Below are positions 26,083 to 37,186 of a stretch of DNA of 64,000 bases, piece after piece. The stretch comes from an uncultured Methanobrevibacter sp. (GTDB lineage: Archaea > Methanobacteriota > Methanobacteria > Methanobacteriales > Methanobacteriaceae), in the NCBI RefSeq assembly GCF_947170395.1, contig NZ_CAMVTE010000010.1:1-64000 (forward strand), given 5' to 3'. The first letter of the stretch is position 1; every line of letters begins with the position of its first letter. The translations under genes were made by a program, and so were the position numbers. Below the pieces are notes generated by a model. That model saw nothing but the letters and a program-made list of their open reading frames with translations. It did not search any database and was not told where the DNA came from.

Positions 26083-26361
26083 CTATAAAGCTTCATCGAT
26101 AAGTTTTTTAAAGTCTGCACTTTCTTTTTGGAGTTCTTCAGCTGCTTTTTTAAGAACAATTCTTGGTCTTTTTCCTCTTTTTGTTTTGATGGTCATTTCC
26201 GGTTTGCCGGTAAGAGGGTGATCAATATTGTAAACAGCGTATTCCACGTCAGGGTCCTGCATTAAGATATGTCTTAAAGCGTTGCAGACTCCATGACTTT
26301 CATCCTTTACAATAAAGGTTAATTCTAAAGTTTTATCTTCAATAATTTCAATATTTTCCAT
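26083..26361 (-). CDS. rpoL: DNA-directed RNA polymerase subunit L (Rpo11)
   Basis: Small assembly subunit that pairs with RpoD, equivalent to eukaryotic RPB11. The 92-residue length is typical, and the core DESHGVCNALRHILMQDPDVEYAVYNIDHP is the alpha-like dimerisation motif. It begins 14 bases after csl4 on the same strand, a pairing common in euryarchaea. Confidence 0.94.
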   Translation of the reverse strand: MENIEIIEDKTLELTFIVKDESHGVCNALRHILMQDPDVEYAVYNIDHPLTGKPEMTIKTKRGKRPRIVLKKAAEELQKESADFKKLIDEAL

Positions 26362-26375
26362 TTTATCAACCTAAA

Positions 26376-26945
26376 TTAATCATTAACATAGTTTTTAGAG
26401 ACTTTACGTCTTTCCTTTTTATTACATGAATTGCACTGAAGTTCATTATTTTTTGAGGTTGTATGCATGTAGTCCCTACAGCGTGTACACATTGCCTTAA
26501 GCACTCCACAGTCATCATCAACGGTGCCCAAATCAACATTATCTCCTGTAATTTTTACTACTTTAGCTTGGATAATGTCTCCTATCCTAAAGGCATCGGA
26601 TAACTTTTCAAGATAATCTTTTTTAGCTTGAGATATGTGGATTGCACCCATATAAGGTAGTGCCAGTGGCCTTGCATTGTCTTTAATACAGTCGATTTTG
26701 ACATTTGCCCTTTGAGGCTTGATGTCGGTAATTTGACCGTATACTACATCTCCAACTTCAAGTAGTGCGGGTTTAGCATTACCCTCAACAGTAATAACCT
26801 TCATTTTTTGATTAATTTTAACATTACCAAGTACTGATGCTTTTATGTCGCCATTATCGTCATAAGTACCGTCTCCTGGAAGATACTGTTCGATTATTCC
26901 TAATTTATCTCCAGGCATTACTATTTTTTCCTCTTTGTCATTCAA
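26376..26945 (-). CDS. csl4: Exosome RNA-binding subunit Csl4
   Basis: Cap protein of the archaeal RNA exosome, 189 residues: an N-terminal domain (MPGDKLGIIEQYLPGDGTYD), a central S1 RNA-binding fold (VGDVVYGQITDIKPQRANVKI) and a C-terminal zinc ribbon (CTRCRDYM ... CNSCNKKERR). The start appears to be TTG at 26945: GGTGAT lies 5 bases upstream and the nearby ATG is out of frame. Confidence 0.92.
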   Translation of the reverse strand: MNDKEEKIVMPGDKLGIIEQYLPGDGTYDDNGDIKASVLGNVKINQKMKVITVEGNAKPALLEVGDVVYGQITDIKPQRANVKIDCIKDNARPLALPYMGAIHISQAKKDYLEKLSDAFRIGDIIQAKVVKITGDNVDLGTVDDDCGVLKAMCTRCRDYMHTTSKNNELQCNSCNKKERRKVSKNYVND

Positions 26946-27017
26946 TTAAAATCACCAAAATAAAGATTTATAAAAAATTTCTTAATATAATAATTTTATT
27001 TATATTAATATTTAAAG

Positions 27018-28022
27018 CTATTTGTAGCGTTCATGGAATAAAATTTCATCCAGCTGATAGTTTTCCCACTCCCTTTTGTTCAATACAATCTCCAATTCCT
27101 GTGGAGTCAGAAGTGGTTTTTTATACATTTGCGAATCGTCAATGGCTATTCTCGGACATGCGCTAACTACAAATGCTTCAAGTTCAAGATAAGGAAGCAA
27201 TATGTCCGGATTGATGTTGTCTGCCAGAATTATGTATGCCTCCATACCGTTGTCCTCTAGGTTTTTCTTGATTGCCTTTGCAAGTTCCATCCTGTATTGG
27301 CCTTCCTTTGAAGACACTATTATTCCCCATTTGGTTGCACTTCTTGCCTTGGTTATTCTTGCAAACCGAATTCTAAGTATTCTATCTGCATATTCGTCCA
27401 TGGTTCTTACTTCGTTGTTGTACGGGTCAAGAGCCAAAACGGGAGTGTTTGAGAATAGATTAATGCCCAATGGGTGGAAATTTCCGCTTCCGACAAACAG
27501 AAATATTTCAACGTCCAAATCCTTGATGGATGAGAAGTTGCAGCCTAGAACCTGTCCTTTTCTGGTTGATGGGGAAGATCCCAAAATCACTTCCTTGCCA
27601 TTGTCTTCAAGATAATCCTTGATTTCAGCCAAAAGATGCAGGTGCTGGGTTGTTGTTACAAGTCCTACTCTTGAGTAATCCTTAAGTTCTTCCAGGGACT
27701 TTTCAAGGCTTTTTTTAATGTCAATTTTTGAGAATGCTTCAATGAAAAGTGTTGGAACTTCATACTTAAGTGGAAGAGGGGTGTGTCCGTAGTGGATTAT
27801 CAGGTCAACTGATCCCTTCATTTTCCAGTCACTTACGTCACAGGCTCCAAAGCAGGGATCGCCTGAAATGATAACGGTGGCATCCGTTTCATCTTCAATG
27901 TGTTTTGCAATCTTTACGGCCTGCATTTTAAGGCCTTCGGGAAACTGAAGGCCAACGGTCTTCACGTCCCTTGAATTGATTTTACGGATTGCCCTGTCCA
28001 AATCCATATCATACATTGACAT
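27018..28022 (-). CDS. dph2: Diphthamide biosynthesis radical-SAM enzyme Dph2
   Basis: Transfers the 3-amino-3-carboxypropyl group of SAM to a His of elongation factor 2, the first step of diphthamide formation, using a [4Fe-4S] cluster. Two of the three expected cysteine sites are clear ([10 protein letters not shown] and [10 protein letters not shown]). Length about 334 residues is usual for archaeal Dph2. The track start at 28046 lies inside the upstream gene; ATG 28022, one base after that gene's stop, or ATG 28016, is more plausible. Confidence 0.92.
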   Translation of the reverse strand: MSMYDMDLDRAIRKINSRDVKTVGLQFPEGLKMQAVKIAKHIEDETDATVIISGDPCFGACDVSDWKMKGSVDLIIHYGHTPLPLKYEVPTLFIEAFSKIDIKKSLEKSLEELKDYSRVGLVTTTQHLHLLAEIKDYLEDNGKEVILGSSPSTRKGQVLGCNFSSIKDLDVEIFLFVGSGNFHPLGINLFSNTPVLALDPYNNEVRTMDEYADRILRIRFARITKARSATKWGIIVSSKEGQYRMELAKAIKKNLEDNGMEAYIILADNINPDILLPYLELEAFVVSACPRIAIDDSQMYKKPLLTPQELEIVLNKREWENYQLDEILFHERYK

Positions 28023-28023
28023 T

Positions 28024-28593
28024 TTAATCTTCAATAGTTTTTTCAATCACGACTTTTCCATCAATGACATCCAGTTTTACAATGGACAATACTTCCATGC
28101 CGGTTTCCTTTTCAACAATTTCCTTTCCTTCACCCTTTTCAATGACTGCCACTACTGATTTGATTTCAAGACCCAAATCCTGCAGAGTTCTGATAAGGGC
28201 TATCAGTGTTCCTCCTGTACTTACAACGTCATCGATGAGCAATATCTTTTCTCCTTCATGCAAATCGTTGATGTAAAGGTTTGATGAGCCGTAGCCGGTT
28301 TTCTGATATACTTCAAATTCACCTTCAAGACCATATTGCCTTTTACGTATCACAACAAATGGAATGTCGGTTGCAAGAGATAGTGCGGTAGCTAAATGTA
28401 TTCCCATAGCTTCAACAGCCACAATTTTATCAACGTCCAAATCTGCATGTTTATGTACAGCTAAAGACAATTCACGCAACATTTTAGGATCCATTGCAGG
28501 AACTCCATCACTGATCGGATTTACAAAGTAGTTGTAGTCACCTTTTTTCACAATCGGTGATGCCTCTAAAGATTTTTTTACTTCCTCTAACAT
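28024..28593 (-). CDS. hpt: Hypoxanthine/adenine phosphoribosyltransferase
   Basis: Purine salvage enzyme that joins a purine base to PRPP. The 189-residue protein has the PRPP-binding loop [18 protein letters not shown] and the [16 protein letters not shown] segment typical of the archaeal Hpt/Apt family. The track uses TTG 28605; ATG 28593 ([20 protein letters not shown]) follows GTGTGAGACT and is preferred. The stop is one base before dph2, so the two are cotranscribed. Base preference (hypoxanthine versus adenine) is from family knowledge only. Confidence 0.88.
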   Translation of the reverse strand: MLEEVKKSLEASPIVKKGDYNYFVNPISDGVPAMDPKMLRELSLAVHKHADLDVDKIVAVEAMGIHLATALSLATDIPFVVIRKRQYGLEGEFEVYQKTGYGSSNLYINDLHEGEKILLIDDVVSTGGTLIALIRTLQDLGLEIKSVVAVIEKGEGKEIVEKETGMEVLSIVKLDVIDGKVVIEKTIED

Positions 28594-28692
28594 AGTCTCA
28601 CACAAAAAATTTTAAAACTTAGATAAATATAAATATATTTTAATATAATTATATAATTTTGCTAACATTAATTTATACGATAAAGTGATACA

Positions 28693-30042
28693 ATGGCAAT
28701 GCTCGGAAACTTAGGAGAAAATCTTACTAATACCATGAAAAAATTAGTGGGAATGTCTGTTATTGATAAAAAAACAATAAAAGAGGTTGTAAAAGACATA
28801 CAACGTGCATTAATTCAATCAGACGTTAATATTAAATTAGTTTTAGATTTATCAAAAAAAATTGAGGAAAGGGCTCTTGAAGAGGAACCTCCAAAAGGAA
28901 TCACTCCAAGGGAACATGTTATAACTATTATTTACGAGGAAATGGTGAACCTTTTAGGTAAGGACGCCGCAGGTCTTGACATTAACGAAAGGCCTTACAA
29001 GATTCTGTTCTTGGGTCTTCAGGGTAGTGGTAAGACAACCACTATAGGTAAGCTATGCAGATACCTGCAGAAAAAGGGTTTCAACCCTGCAGTTGTCTGT
29101 ACAGACACATGGAGGCCTGCAGCTTACGAACAGCTGAGGCAGCTCACTGAAGAGATGGATGTTCCTTTGTACGGAGATCCGGATAACAAGGATGCTTTGG
29201 ATTTGGCCGAAAAAGGTCTGCAGGAATTCAAAAACAGAAAAGTCATCATTTTCGATACTGCAGGTAGGCACAAGCAGGAAGAGGATTTGATTGCTGAAAT
29301 GGATGAATTGGACAACATCATCAATCCTACAGAAGCCATTCTTGTCATTGACGGTACCATCGGTCAGCAGGCCGGGGAACAGGCAAGAGCATTTTCACAG
29401 GCCACAGACATAGGGTCAATCATAATTACAAAACTTGACGGTTCAGCAAAAGGTGGGGGCGCAATGTCAGCAGTTGCAGAAACAGGCGCACCAATCAAGT
29501 TCATAGGTACCGGTGAGAGAATCGATGACTTTGAACTGTTTGATCCTGAAAGATTCATTTCAAGACTGCTTGGAATGGGAGACATCAAATCCCTTATAGA
29601 AAAGGCAGAAGAAAACATTGACGAGGACATTGCCGAAAAGACAATGAACAACATGCTTACCGGAAAATTCACCCTGATGGACATGAAAAACCAGTTCGAG
29701 ATGATGAACAGCATGGGTCCGATGCAGCAGGTTCTAAACATGATTCCTGGAATGGGAAACAAGATTTCCAAGGAAGCATCCAAGATGACTGAAGATAAAA
29801 TCGATTCCTATAAAGTCATGATGTCTTCAATGACCGAAGAGGAAATGATGAATCCGAAAATCATCAAGCAGTCACGTATAAGAAGAATTGCGCGCGGATC
29901 CGGTGTCGATGAAAGTGAAGTGAAGGAACTTCTAAGATACTACAACAACACCAAAAAGACCATGAAGGGCATTGGAAAACGTGGAAGCCGTTTGGGCGGC
30001 GGTGCAATGAACCGTATGATGGGCCAGTTCATGAACAGATAA
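28693..30042 (+). CDS. srp54: Signal recognition particle GTPase SRP54
   Basis: Recognises signal peptides and targets ribosomes to the membrane with 7S RNA. The 449-residue protein has the N domain, the GTPase G domain ([14 protein letters not shown] near residue 105, [35 protein letters not shown]) and the methionine-rich M domain ([20 protein letters not shown] onwards, ending [13 protein letters not shown]). GTGAT precedes the ATG. Pus10 follows one base after the stop. Confidence 0.97.
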   Translation: MAMLGNLGENLTNTMKKLVGMSVIDKKTIKEVVKDIQRALIQSDVNIKLVLDLSKKIEERALEEEPPKGITPREHVITIIYEEMVNLLGKDAAGLDINERPYKILFLGLQGSGKTTTIGKLCRYLQKKGFNPAVVCTDTWRPAAYEQLRQLTEEMDVPLYGDPDNKDALDLAEKGLQEFKNRKVIIFDTAGRHKQEEDLIAEMDELDNIINPTEAILVIDGTIGQQAGEQARAFSQATDIGSIIITKLDGSAKGGGAMSAVAETGAPIKFIGTGERIDDFELFDPERFISRLLGMGDIKSLIEKAEENIDEDIAEKTMNNMLTGKFTLMDMKNQFEMMNSMGPMQQVLNMIPGMGNKISKEASKMTEDKIDSYKVMMSSMTEEEMMNPKIIKQSRIRRIARGSGVDESEVKELLRYYNNTKKTMKGIGKRGSRLGGGAMNRMMGQFMNR

Positions 30043-30043
30043 C

Positions 30044-31252
30044 ATGTATGAGTTAGCTAAAAAAATATTGGACGAAACAGATGGGAAAATCTGTAAAAAC
30101 TGCCTTGGCCGTAAGCTGTCCAAGACAGTTGAAGGCTCAAACAACATTGAAAGGGCAGAAAAGGTATGTGCCGAATTGAACATCAATCTCGACGATAGCG
30201 AATGTGTGATTTGCGATAATCTCTTTGACAAGATTGATGATGAGCTATACAAAAAAATAGACGATAAGATAAATCAGCTGGGAGTTGAATTTGAAACCTT
30301 TCTTGTAGGTTCACAGATTGACAAGGAAATCCAAAAGCGCGATGACGAGTTTTCCGAAAAATTCGATTTGGGTGTTGAAACCATCAAAAAGGAAGTCAAC
30401 AGGCTGATAGGACTTGGAATTTGGGAAATATATGATAAGGAAGCCGAGTTCGAAAGGCAGGACATAGTATTCAATGTTGATTTAAGAAAAAAACCAAAGG
30501 TTAAGATTCAAATAAATCCTCTCTACATTGAGGGAAGATACAACAAGCTGAAACGTGGAATTCCTCAAACCAAATGGCCATGTACAAAATGTAAGGGCAG
30601 AGGCTGTGAGGAGTGCAATTTCACAGGCAAACAGTATCCTGAATCCGTTGAAGAGTTAATATCCGAGCATGTATTGAAATTAACCAAAGGCCGTGAAGCA
30701 AAGTTCCACGGTGCCGGACGTGAAGACATTGATGTTTTGATGTTGGGTACGGGCAGACCATTCGTTTTGGAGATAAAGGAACCGAGAATCAGAAACCTGG
30801 ACTATCCAAAATTGGAATCAGAAATAAACAGAATCAATGAAGGAAAGACTGCCTATCACAATCTCCATCCTTGCGAGAGGCCAAGAAAGGCAGAAATCAA
30901 ACAGTCCTCTCCAGATACTTATAAGGTTTACAATGCAATTGTCAAATGTGATGAGGCGTTTGACGAATCCAAACTTGATGAGATAACTAAATTGAATGAA
31001 ATCCACCAGCAAACCCCATTGAGGGTGCTTAGAAGACGTACGGATATGGTAAGGATAAAGCATGTTCTTGACCTGTCATATGAAATAATTGACGAGCAGA
31101 CATTCTCCATGACCATCAAGACAGAAGGTGGACTCTACATTAAGGAACTGATTTCCGGTGATGAAGGAAGAAGCAATCCAAACGTTTCACAGATATTGGG
31201 CGTTAGGGCCATCTGCGAACAGTTGGATGTAATAGAAGTGAGTGAGAAGTAG
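30044..31252 (+). CDS. pus10: tRNA pseudouridine synthase Pus10
   Basis: Makes pseudouridine at positions 54/55 of archaeal tRNA, replacing bacterial TruB. The 402-residue protein has the N-terminal zinc site ([13 protein letters not shown] ... CVICD), a THUMP-like region, a second Cys-rich insert ([16 protein letters not shown]) and the catalytic-domain segment [22 protein letters not shown], whose Asp is the catalytic residue. Tightly linked to srp54 and moaC. Confidence 0.92.
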   Translation: MYELAKKILDETDGKICKNCLGRKLSKTVEGSNNIERAEKVCAELNINLDDSECVICDNLFDKIDDELYKKIDDKINQLGVEFETFLVGSQIDKEIQKRDDEFSEKFDLGVETIKKEVNRLIGLGIWEIYDKEAEFERQDIVFNVDLRKKPKVKIQINPLYIEGRYNKLKRGIPQTKWPCTKCKGRGCEECNFTGKQYPESVEELISEHVLKLTKGREAKFHGAGREDIDVLMLGTGRPFVLEIKEPRIRNLDYPKLESEINRINEGKTAYHNLHPCERPRKAEIKQSSPDTYKVYNAIVKCDEAFDESKLDEITKLNEIHQQTPLRVLRRRTDMVRIKHVLDLSYEIIDEQTFSMTIKTEGGLYIKELISGDEGRSNPNVSQILGVRAICEQLDVIEVSEK

Positions 31253-31257
31253 ATATT

Positions 31258-31725
31258 ATGGCAGATGAATTTACACATTTAACAGACAGCGGAGTACATA
31301 TGGTTGAAGTTGGGGAAAAACCCGATCAGAAAAGAAGAGCAATTGCAAGTGGCAGTATCTTTCTGGACAAAAATACTATAGATTTAATACAAAATGAAGA
31401 AATCAAGAAAGGAAACGTTTTAACTACTGCTCAAATTGCAGGAATTCAGGCCGTTAAAAACACTTCTTCAATAATTCCACTTTGCCATCCTTTGGCCTTG
31501 ACAGGAATCGAGCTTGATTTCGAAGTCAAACCAACTGAAATAATAGCTACATGTGCTGTCAATACATTGGGAAAAACAGGTGTTGAGATGGAAGCCATTA
31601 CAGGTGTCAGTGTGGCATTGCTTACAGTGTGGGATATGGTAAAGGCTGTTGAAAAGGATGAGGACGGACAATATCCGGATACCCGAATCAGCGATATTAA
31701 AGTTATCAGAAAGGAAAAAATTTAA
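31258..31725 (+). CDS. moaC: Cyclic pyranopterin monophosphate synthase MoaC
   Basis: Works with MoaA in the first step of molybdopterin synthesis. The 155-residue protein has the signatures [18 protein letters not shown] and [19 protein letters not shown]. It follows pus10 by 5 bases. Together with moeA it supports the molybdopterin-dependent formate dehydrogenase. Confidence 0.95.
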   Translation: MADEFTHLTDSGVHMVEVGEKPDQKRRAIASGSIFLDKNTIDLIQNEEIKKGNVLTTAQIAGIQAVKNTSSIIPLCHPLALTGIELDFEVKPTEIIATCAVNTLGKTGVEMEAITGVSVALLTVWDMVKAVEKDEDGQYPDTRISDIKVIRKEKI

Positions 31726-31794
31726 ACTTTATATACTAGGAATAAAATAATTATATACAGTTATTTTTATTGATTAATTTATGGGAGAATTATT

Positions 31795-31956
31795 ATGGCG
31801 AAAAAAAATGATAAGATTTCTATGCCTCAAACCGGTGCAGGTTTAGTAAGATACTTTGATGAAGAAAGTTTAGGTCCAAAACTTTCCCCTGAGCATGTTA
31901 TTATTGCTACTATAGTTTTAGCTATATTTTGTTTTGTTTTAAGATATTCAGCTTAG
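31795..31956 (+). CDS. secG: Preprotein translocase subunit Sec61-beta (SecG)
   Basis: Too short for the ORF track. It encodes 53 residues beginning MAKKNDKISMPQTGAGLVRY, then FDEESLGPKLSPEHVI and one C-terminal membrane helix (IATIVLAIFCFVLRYSA). This is the archaeal Sec61-beta pattern: the conserved MPQTGAGLVRYFDEE stretch followed by a tail anchor. GGGAGA lies about 7 bases before the ATG. It forms part of the SecYE-beta protein-conducting channel. Confidence 0.95.
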   Translation: MAKKNDKISMPQTGAGLVRYFDEESLGPKLSPEHVIIATIVLAIFCFVLRYSA

Positions 31957-32003
31957 ATATTGTTTTTTAAAACAATACTACTTTTTTTATTTATTTGATT
32001 ATT

Positions 32004-32828
32004 ATGTTAACCAAAAGAATTATTCCTTGTCTAGATTGTGATTTGCAGGTTCCTGAAGGCAGAGTCGTCAAAGGCGTTGAATTTAAGCAGATCAGATATG
32101 CCGGAAACCCGGTAGACCTTGCAACACGCTACTATGAGGAAGGTGCTGATGAGGTTGTCGTATTGGATATTACAGCATCACATGAAAGACGTGCCACCAT
32201 GGCTGATGTCATTGACAGGCTAACAGAAAACGTTTTCATGCCTATCTGTGTAGGTGGAGGAATAAGAAAGGTTGACGATTACATCAAGATGTTAAAGGCT
32301 GGAGCGGACAAATGCTCAACAAACACTGCTGCCATCAAAAACCCGCAGCTTTTGACTGAAGCTTCAAAGGTCGTTGGCTCACAGGCAGTTGTAATTGGAA
32401 TAGATGCCAAAAGAAGATATGTTGACCATCCCGATGATGCGAAAGACAAGATAGTCATTGAAACTGAAAAGGGATACTGCTGGTTTGATACAAGCATTTA
32501 CGGCGGACGTGAATTTACAGGCATCGATGCGATTGCGTGGGCAGTAAAATGTCAGGATTTGGGTGCAGGTGAGATTCTTTTAACCAGTATGGACGGAGAT
32601 GGAACCCAAAACGGATATGACATTGAACTTAACAGGGCCATTAATGATGCGGTGGATATTCCGGTCATTGCAAGTGGCGGTGTTGGCGAACCGAAACATA
32701 TTCTTGATGTGTTTGAAAAAACAGATGTTTCCGCAGCTCTTGCTGCAAGTATATTTCATTTTAACCAATATTCAATCGGGGAAGTTAAGCAGTACCTCAA
32801 AGAAAATAATGTAGCTGTTCGATTATGA
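32004..32828 (+). CDS. hisF: Imidazole glycerol phosphate synthase subunit HisF
   Basis: Cyclase subunit of histidine synthesis; uses ammonia from HisH. The 274-residue barrel starts [20 protein letters not shown] with the catalytic Asp in the LDCD region, and has [24 protein letters not shown] and [11 protein letters not shown] phosphate-binding loops. The track begins at TTG 31995; ATG 32004 is the natural start. The stop overlaps the ATG of the next gene by 4 bases. Confidence 0.95.
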   Translation: MLTKRIIPCLDCDLQVPEGRVVKGVEFKQIRYAGNPVDLATRYYEEGADEVVVLDITASHERRATMADVIDRLTENVFMPICVGGGIRKVDDYIKMLKAGADKCSTNTAAIKNPQLLTEASKVVGSQAVVIGIDAKRRYVDHPDDAKDKIVIETEKGYCWFDTSIYGGREFTGIDAIAWAVKCQDLGAGEILLTSMDGDGTQNGYDIELNRAINDAVDIPVIASGGVGEPKHILDVFEKTDVSAALAASIFHFNQYSIGEVKQYLKENNVAVRL

Positions 32829-33730
32829 TAATTAAGGCTCCGATTGATTTAGAATTAACCCAAATGTCCGGTCAGACTTCACAGCCTCCATGGCTTAGGC
32901 AGGAGGATTCATTTAGAGAGGTTGTCATGGTTGGCGATAAGCCGGTTCTTTTTGATGTTAGCCAGTCAGGCGATTATCTTGATTTTGATTTTACAGGCGA
33001 CATTTCAAAAAAGCAGGCCATTTCAAAATTAAACCATATTTACGATTTGGATTTTGATTTAAACAAATTTTATAAATATTTGTCAAATCAATCAGAACTC
33101 GCTGAGATGTCTGAGTTTTGCAGAGGTCTGAGGCTGTTTCTTGCAAAGGATGAATTTGAGTGCATCATCTCATCAATTTCATCGGCCAACAATTCCATCA
33201 GGAGATGGACAAAATCCATGTGCGATATGAAAGAGAAATGGGGAAATAAATATTTCGATAATTATTACACATTTCCGGATAAAGTAATAATTAAGGATTT
33301 ATTTGAAGATGAAGTGGAAGAATCGTTGGTTTGCGGTGAAACTTGTGGAAATAACTTGAAATCATGTGGGGTGGGATATCGAGCACCCTATATGAAAAAA
33401 GCTTCAGAATTATTTACAGTTGAAATGGACCTCTCGGAAATCTACAAAATGAGCTATGATGAAGCATTTGAAACCATTTTGAAAGTTCCGGGCGTAGGTC
33501 CGAAGGTGGCCGACTGCATATTGCTTTACGGTTTCAATTTTAAGGAAGCGTTCCCCTCAGATGTATGGATAAAGCGTATTGTTTCTCACCTCTACTTTGA
33601 TGGAAAGGATATAAGCGTGTCCAAGGTAAGGGACTTTGGAATGGAACAGTTCGGGGACAATGCAGGTTATGTTCAGCTCTATATGTTTCACTATGCCCGC
33701 ATGTCCGGTTTGATGCAGAAATTGAAATAG
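32825..33730 (+). CDS. 8-oxoguanine DNA glycosylase/AP lyase-like (HhH family)
   Basis: Base-excision repair enzyme of the helix-hairpin-helix superfamily, 301 residues. The HhH motif is [18 protein letters not shown] followed by the catalytic-Asp region [12 protein letters not shown]. The N-terminal domain ([21 protein letters not shown]) resembles OGG1-type proteins and not Nth. It overlaps hisF by ATGA, so it is translationally coupled to it. Substrate preference for 8-oxoguanine is inferred from domain layout. Confidence 0.83.
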   Translation: MIIKAPIDLELTQMSGQTSQPPWLRQEDSFREVVMVGDKPVLFDVSQSGDYLDFDFTGDISKKQAISKLNHIYDLDFDLNKFYKYLSNQSELAEMSEFCRGLRLFLAKDEFECIISSISSANNSIRRWTKSMCDMKEKWGNKYFDNYYTFPDKVIIKDLFEDEVEESLVCGETCGNNLKSCGVGYRAPYMKKASELFTVEMDLSEIYKMSYDEAFETILKVPGVGPKVADCILLYGFNFKEAFPSDVWIKRIVSHLYFDGKDISVSKVRDFGMEQFGDNAGYVQLYMFHYARMSGLMQKLK

Positions 33731-33766
33731 AATTTATTATATCTAATAATAAACATACTATTTTTT

Positions 33767-34117
33767 ATGAAAATCAGATACGCTACCATGATTGTCAATG
33801 ATATGGCTGAAAGTGTTAAATATTACACAGAAACTTTTGACTTTACCTTTGATGAGGAATTTGATGTTCCTGGAGGTAAGATTACATTACTTAACGGCGA
33901 TGGATTTGCAGGCCTTGAGCTAATACAAAGCACAGCCTTTGAAACAGGAATCTATTCAATCGGAATGGACGTTGAAGACATCAACGAAGAAATTAAAAAA
34001 CTTGAAGAAAAAGGAGCAAACATTGCTCTAAAGCCTGTTGAAACTCAGGTGGGCTATATGGCAAGAGTCATTGATCCAAATGGCATTAATATTGTTTTGG
34101 TCCAGCATACTAGATAA
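33767..34117 (+). CDS. VOC-family (glyoxalase/bleomycin-resistance fold) protein
   Basis: A single vicinal-oxygen-chelate unit pair, 116 residues, beginning MKIRYATMIVNDMAESVKYY and ending ARVIDPNGINIVLVQ, which is the usual glyoxalase I-like pattern with metal-ligand Glu in GLELIQ. The substrate is unknown. It is 2 bases before the MFS transporter start, so the two are probably one transcript. Confidence 0.82.
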   Translation: MKIRYATMIVNDMAESVKYYTETFDFTFDEEFDVPGGKITLLNGDGFAGLELIQSTAFETGIYSIGMDVEDINEEIKKLEEKGANIALKPVETQVGYMARVIDPNGINIVLVQHTR

Positions 34118-34119
34118 AA

Positions 34120-35487
34120 ATGAAATCTGAAAACATTATCCTTTTAATCTGTACGGTACTGTCATTTTTTGCGGTATTTGCGGTAAATGCAGTCATGGTT
34201 GTAATTCCTTCAATCGCTGCGGAATTTCACATGAGCAATATTGTTCAAAATTGGGCAATAATCATCTTTTTATTGGTAGTTGCAGTACTGTCCGTTCCGG
34301 CAGGTCAGATTTCAGGAAAATACGGTCTTAAAAAAGTCACCATCATCAGTGTCGTGCTGTTTATCATAATTTCTATTGCCAATGTCCTTGTCACAAATTC
34401 CGAACAGTTTTTAATTTGCCGTTTGATATTGGGAATTTCTCTCGCATTTTTCAATGTCACTTCAATGGCAATGGTTGTATCTGCATTTCCTCCACAGGAA
34501 AGGGGTAAGGCATTAGGAATAGTCATCACCGGAGTCTACATCGGACTATCGCTGTCTCCGGTTCTTGGAGGGGTTCTCAATTACCATCTGGGCTGGAGGT
34601 CTGTAGTGCTGTTTGGAGTTCCGTTCCTTTTGGCCACACTGGTTCTGATTTTAACCAAAGTCGATGAAGAGTGGATTACCTTTGAAAACGTTCCCCTTGA
34701 CATTAAGGGATCGGTTTCATATGGAATCGGAATGGTGCTTTTCATGTACGGATTTACTATACTCAATGAGACATTGGGTGTTGTATTGGCAGTTTTGGGC
34801 ATAATGTTTCTGATTGTATTCGGATGGATTGAACTGAGGCAGGCCCATCCTGTGTTTGACATAAGGTTTTTTAAAAACCGAAAATTCTTCTCCGCCAATT
34901 TTGCATCATTGTGCGCATATCTGGCTACTTTTGCTGTCACAACAATTCTAAATTATCATCTGCAATACATCAAGGGTCTGGATTCGCAGACAGCAGGAAT
35001 AATTTTGCTTGCAGCACCGCTTTGTCAGGTGGTTTTGGCTCCGATTGCAGGAAGATTGTCGGACAGATATGTTCCGCAGATTCTTGCAGCCATTGGAATG
35101 GGTCTTGGAACAGTTTCCCTATGTTTATTTGCATTCTTAAATGAAGCTACATCCATGGAATTCCTTATTGTGTCCATGATTATTTACGGTATAGGTTTCG
35201 GATTGTTTTCACCGCCGAATACGAATGTTATAATGAGTTCCGTTCCGCCGAAAGACACATCAGTTGCATCAGCATCCGTTGCAACCATGAGAACTGTCGG
35301 TCAGGCATTGAGTTTGGGGATATTGACTCTTGTATTCGCATTTGTGATGGGTGATGTTCCTATTGTGGAGCAATATTATCCTTTACTGATCAGCAGCTGC
35401 CAAATAACATGTCTGATATGTGTGGTATTATGTGTTGCTTCCGTATTTGCTTCATTTGTAGGAATCAAATCTAAAAAGAGCGTTTAG
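34120..35487 (+). CDS. MFS transporter, DHA2 (EmrB/QacA-like) family
   Basis: A 455-residue membrane protein with about 14 hydrophobic segments. Motif A-like GQISGKYGLKKV lies after helix 2, motif C-like GVYIGLSLSPVLGGVL in helix 5, and a second A-like GRLSDRYVPQ in the second half. These mark drug:H+ antiporters of the 14-helix type. The coupled VOC protein suggests handling of a small toxic compound, but this is inference. It ends at a hairpin shared with the convergent cyclophilin gene. Confidence 0.88.
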   Translation: MKSENIILLICTVLSFFAVFAVNAVMVVIPSIAAEFHMSNIVQNWAIIIFLLVVAVLSVPAGQISGKYGLKKVTIISVVLFIIISIANVLVTNSEQFLICRLILGISLAFFNVTSMAMVVSAFPPQERGKALGIVITGVYIGLSLSPVLGGVLNYHLGWRSVVLFGVPFLLATLVLILTKVDEEWITFENVPLDIKGSVSYGIGMVLFMYGFTILNETLGVVLAVLGIMFLIVFGWIELRQAHPVFDIRFFKNRKFFSANFASLCAYLATFAVTTILNYHLQYIKGLDSQTAGIILLAAPLCQVVLAPIAGRLSDRYVPQILAAIGMGLGTVSLCLFAFLNEATSMEFLIVSMIIYGIGFGLFSPPNTNVIMSSVPPKDTSVASASVATMRTVGQALSLGILTLVFAFVMGDVPIVEQYYPLLISSCQITCLICVVLCVASVFASFVGIKSKKSV

Positions 35488-35504
35488 AGTTAAAAAAATA
35501 AGAT

Positions 35505-35525
35505 GAAAGATAATAATTATCTTTC
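35505..35525. terminator. Hairpin overlapping cyclophilin stop codon
   Basis: GAAAGATAAT and ATTATCTTTC form a perfect 10-bp stem around one base; on the minus strand a TTTTTTT run follows. It covers the last bases of the cyclophilin gene. Confidence 0.65.
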
Positions 35526-35948
35526 TTCGATGGTGACTCTGTTCATTTTGTCACCCTGTTGGATAGCGTTTACAACATCTTGGCCTTCAATAACTTGGCC
35601 GAATACGGTGTGAACACCATCTAAGTGAGGTTGTGGTGAATGGGTAATAAAGAATTGGCTTCCACCAGTGTCTTTACCTGCGTGTGCCATTGATAATGCA
35701 CCGGTACCGTGTTTGTGTGGGTTTCCTTCAGTTTCACATTTTATGGTGTAACCAGGTCCTCCGGTTCCGTTTCCGACAGGGCATCCGCCTTGGATTACGA
35801 AGTTTGGAATAACTCTGTGGAAGGTTAATCCATCGTAAAAACCTTCTTTGATTAATTTTTCGAAGTTGGCTACAGTTCCAGGTGCTTCATTCGGGAATAA
35901 TTCTAAAACGATATTCCCTTTATCAGTTTCTATTGTTGCGACTTTCAT
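35517..35948 (-). CDS. Cyclophilin-type peptidyl-prolyl cis-trans isomerase
   Basis: Cytoplasmic protein-folding enzyme, 143 residues, no signal peptide. Core motifs are [38 protein letters not shown] and [14 protein letters not shown], with the catalytic Arg in FHRV. It is a minimal single-domain cyclophilin of the PpiB type. Confidence 0.94.
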   Translation of the reverse strand: MKVATIETDKGNIVLELFPNEAPGTVANFEKLIKEGFYDGLTFHRVIPNFVIQGGCPVGNGTGGPGYTIKCETEGNPHKHGTGALSMAHAGKDTGGSQFFITHSPQPHLDGVHTVFGQVIEGQDVVNAIQQGDKMNRVTIEER

Positions 35949-36017
35949 TTTATCACCAATTTTAAATAATATTATTATTATAAATGTTAATGATTAAATA
36001 GTTTATGGAGGATAAAA

Positions 36018-37178
36018 ATGAATACTCAGGAATTAATTAAAATTGAAGATGATTATTTCATTAACACTTTCACAAGACAACCAATCGTTTTGGACCACGG
36101 GGAAGGTGTTAAGGTAACTGATATTGATGGAAATGAATACTTGGACATGTTTGCCGGTATTGCAGTTAATGCATTGGGTCATAATCATCCAGCATTGGTC
36201 AAAGCTATTCAGGACCAGGCAGAAAAGCTCATTCACATTTCAAGCATTTATTACAACGAACCTGCATTGGTTTATGCTAAAAAATTAATTGATTTAACCA
36301 GTTTCGATAGAATATTTTATGCAAACAGCGGAGCCGAGGCAAATGAAGGTGCAATCAAGCTTGCAGTAAAATACACAGGAAAAAGCGAAGTCATCTCCAC
36401 TGTCGATTCATTCCACGGAAGAACAATAATGACATTGGCAGCTACAGGTCACGAGGAATATCATGAACCATTCAAGGCTGTAATGCCAGAAGGTTTCATC
36501 AATGTTCCATACAATGACATTGAAGCCATTAAGGATGCAGTAACCGAAAACACTGCAGCAATCATCGTTGAACCTATTCAGGGTGAAGGTGGAGTTAATG
36601 TTCCTGATGCAGATTATCTAAAGCAGATTGAAGAGCTCTGTCATGAAAAGGACATTGTATTCATTGTAGATGAGGTTCAAACAGGATTTGGAAGATGCGG
36701 AACATTATTTGCACACGAACTGTTTGGAGTAAAGCCTGATATCATGACCATGGCCAAAGGTATTGGTGGAGGAGTCCCTATGGGCGGAATCCTTGCAACC
36801 GAAAAGGTGGCAGGTGCATTTGTACCTGGAGATCACGGAACCACTTTCGGAGGCGGTCCTTTGGTATGCGCTGCTGCAAACGCTGTTTTGGACACTTTCA
36901 TTGACGAAAACATCCTGGATAACGTAAATGAAGTCGGCGAATATTTCATCGCTGAATTGAAAAAATTGGACAAGGAAATCATTGCCGATGTGCGAGGTAA
37001 AGGTCTGATGGTCGGTTTGGAGTTAACCAAGCCTGGAGCGGAATACGTTGACAAGCTTCGCGAAGCAGGATTTTTAATCAACTGCACTGCAGACAACGTT
37101 TTACGATTCGTGCCTCCATTGATAATTACAAAAGAAGAAATCGATGAGTTTGTTAATGCTTTGGATGAAATATTATAG
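36018..37178 (+). CDS. argD: Acetylornithine aminotransferase ArgD
   Basis: PLP-dependent transaminase of arginine synthesis; the family can also act in lysine synthesis (succinyl-DAP). The 386-residue protein has FYANSGAEANEGAIKLA, the PLP-contact segment FIVDEVQTGFGRCG and MAKGIGGGVPMGG with the Schiff-base Lys. GGAGG lies 7 bases before the ATG. A zinc-ribbon protein follows 8 bases after the stop. Confidence 0.95.
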   Translation: MNTQELIKIEDDYFINTFTRQPIVLDHGEGVKVTDIDGNEYLDMFAGIAVNALGHNHPALVKAIQDQAEKLIHISSIYYNEPALVYAKKLIDLTSFDRIFYANSGAEANEGAIKLAVKYTGKSEVISTVDSFHGRTIMTLAATGHEEYHEPFKAVMPEGFINVPYNDIEAIKDAVTENTAAIIVEPIQGEGGVNVPDADYLKQIEELCHEKDIVFIVDEVQTGFGRCGTLFAHELFGVKPDIMTMAKGIGGGVPMGGILATEKVAGAFVPGDHGTTFGGGPLVCAAANAVLDTFIDENILDNVNEVGEYFIAELKKLDKEIIADVRGKGLMVGLELTKPGAEYVDKLREAGFLINCTADNVLRFVPPLIITKEEIDEFVNALDEIL

Positions 37179-37186
37179 GTGATAAG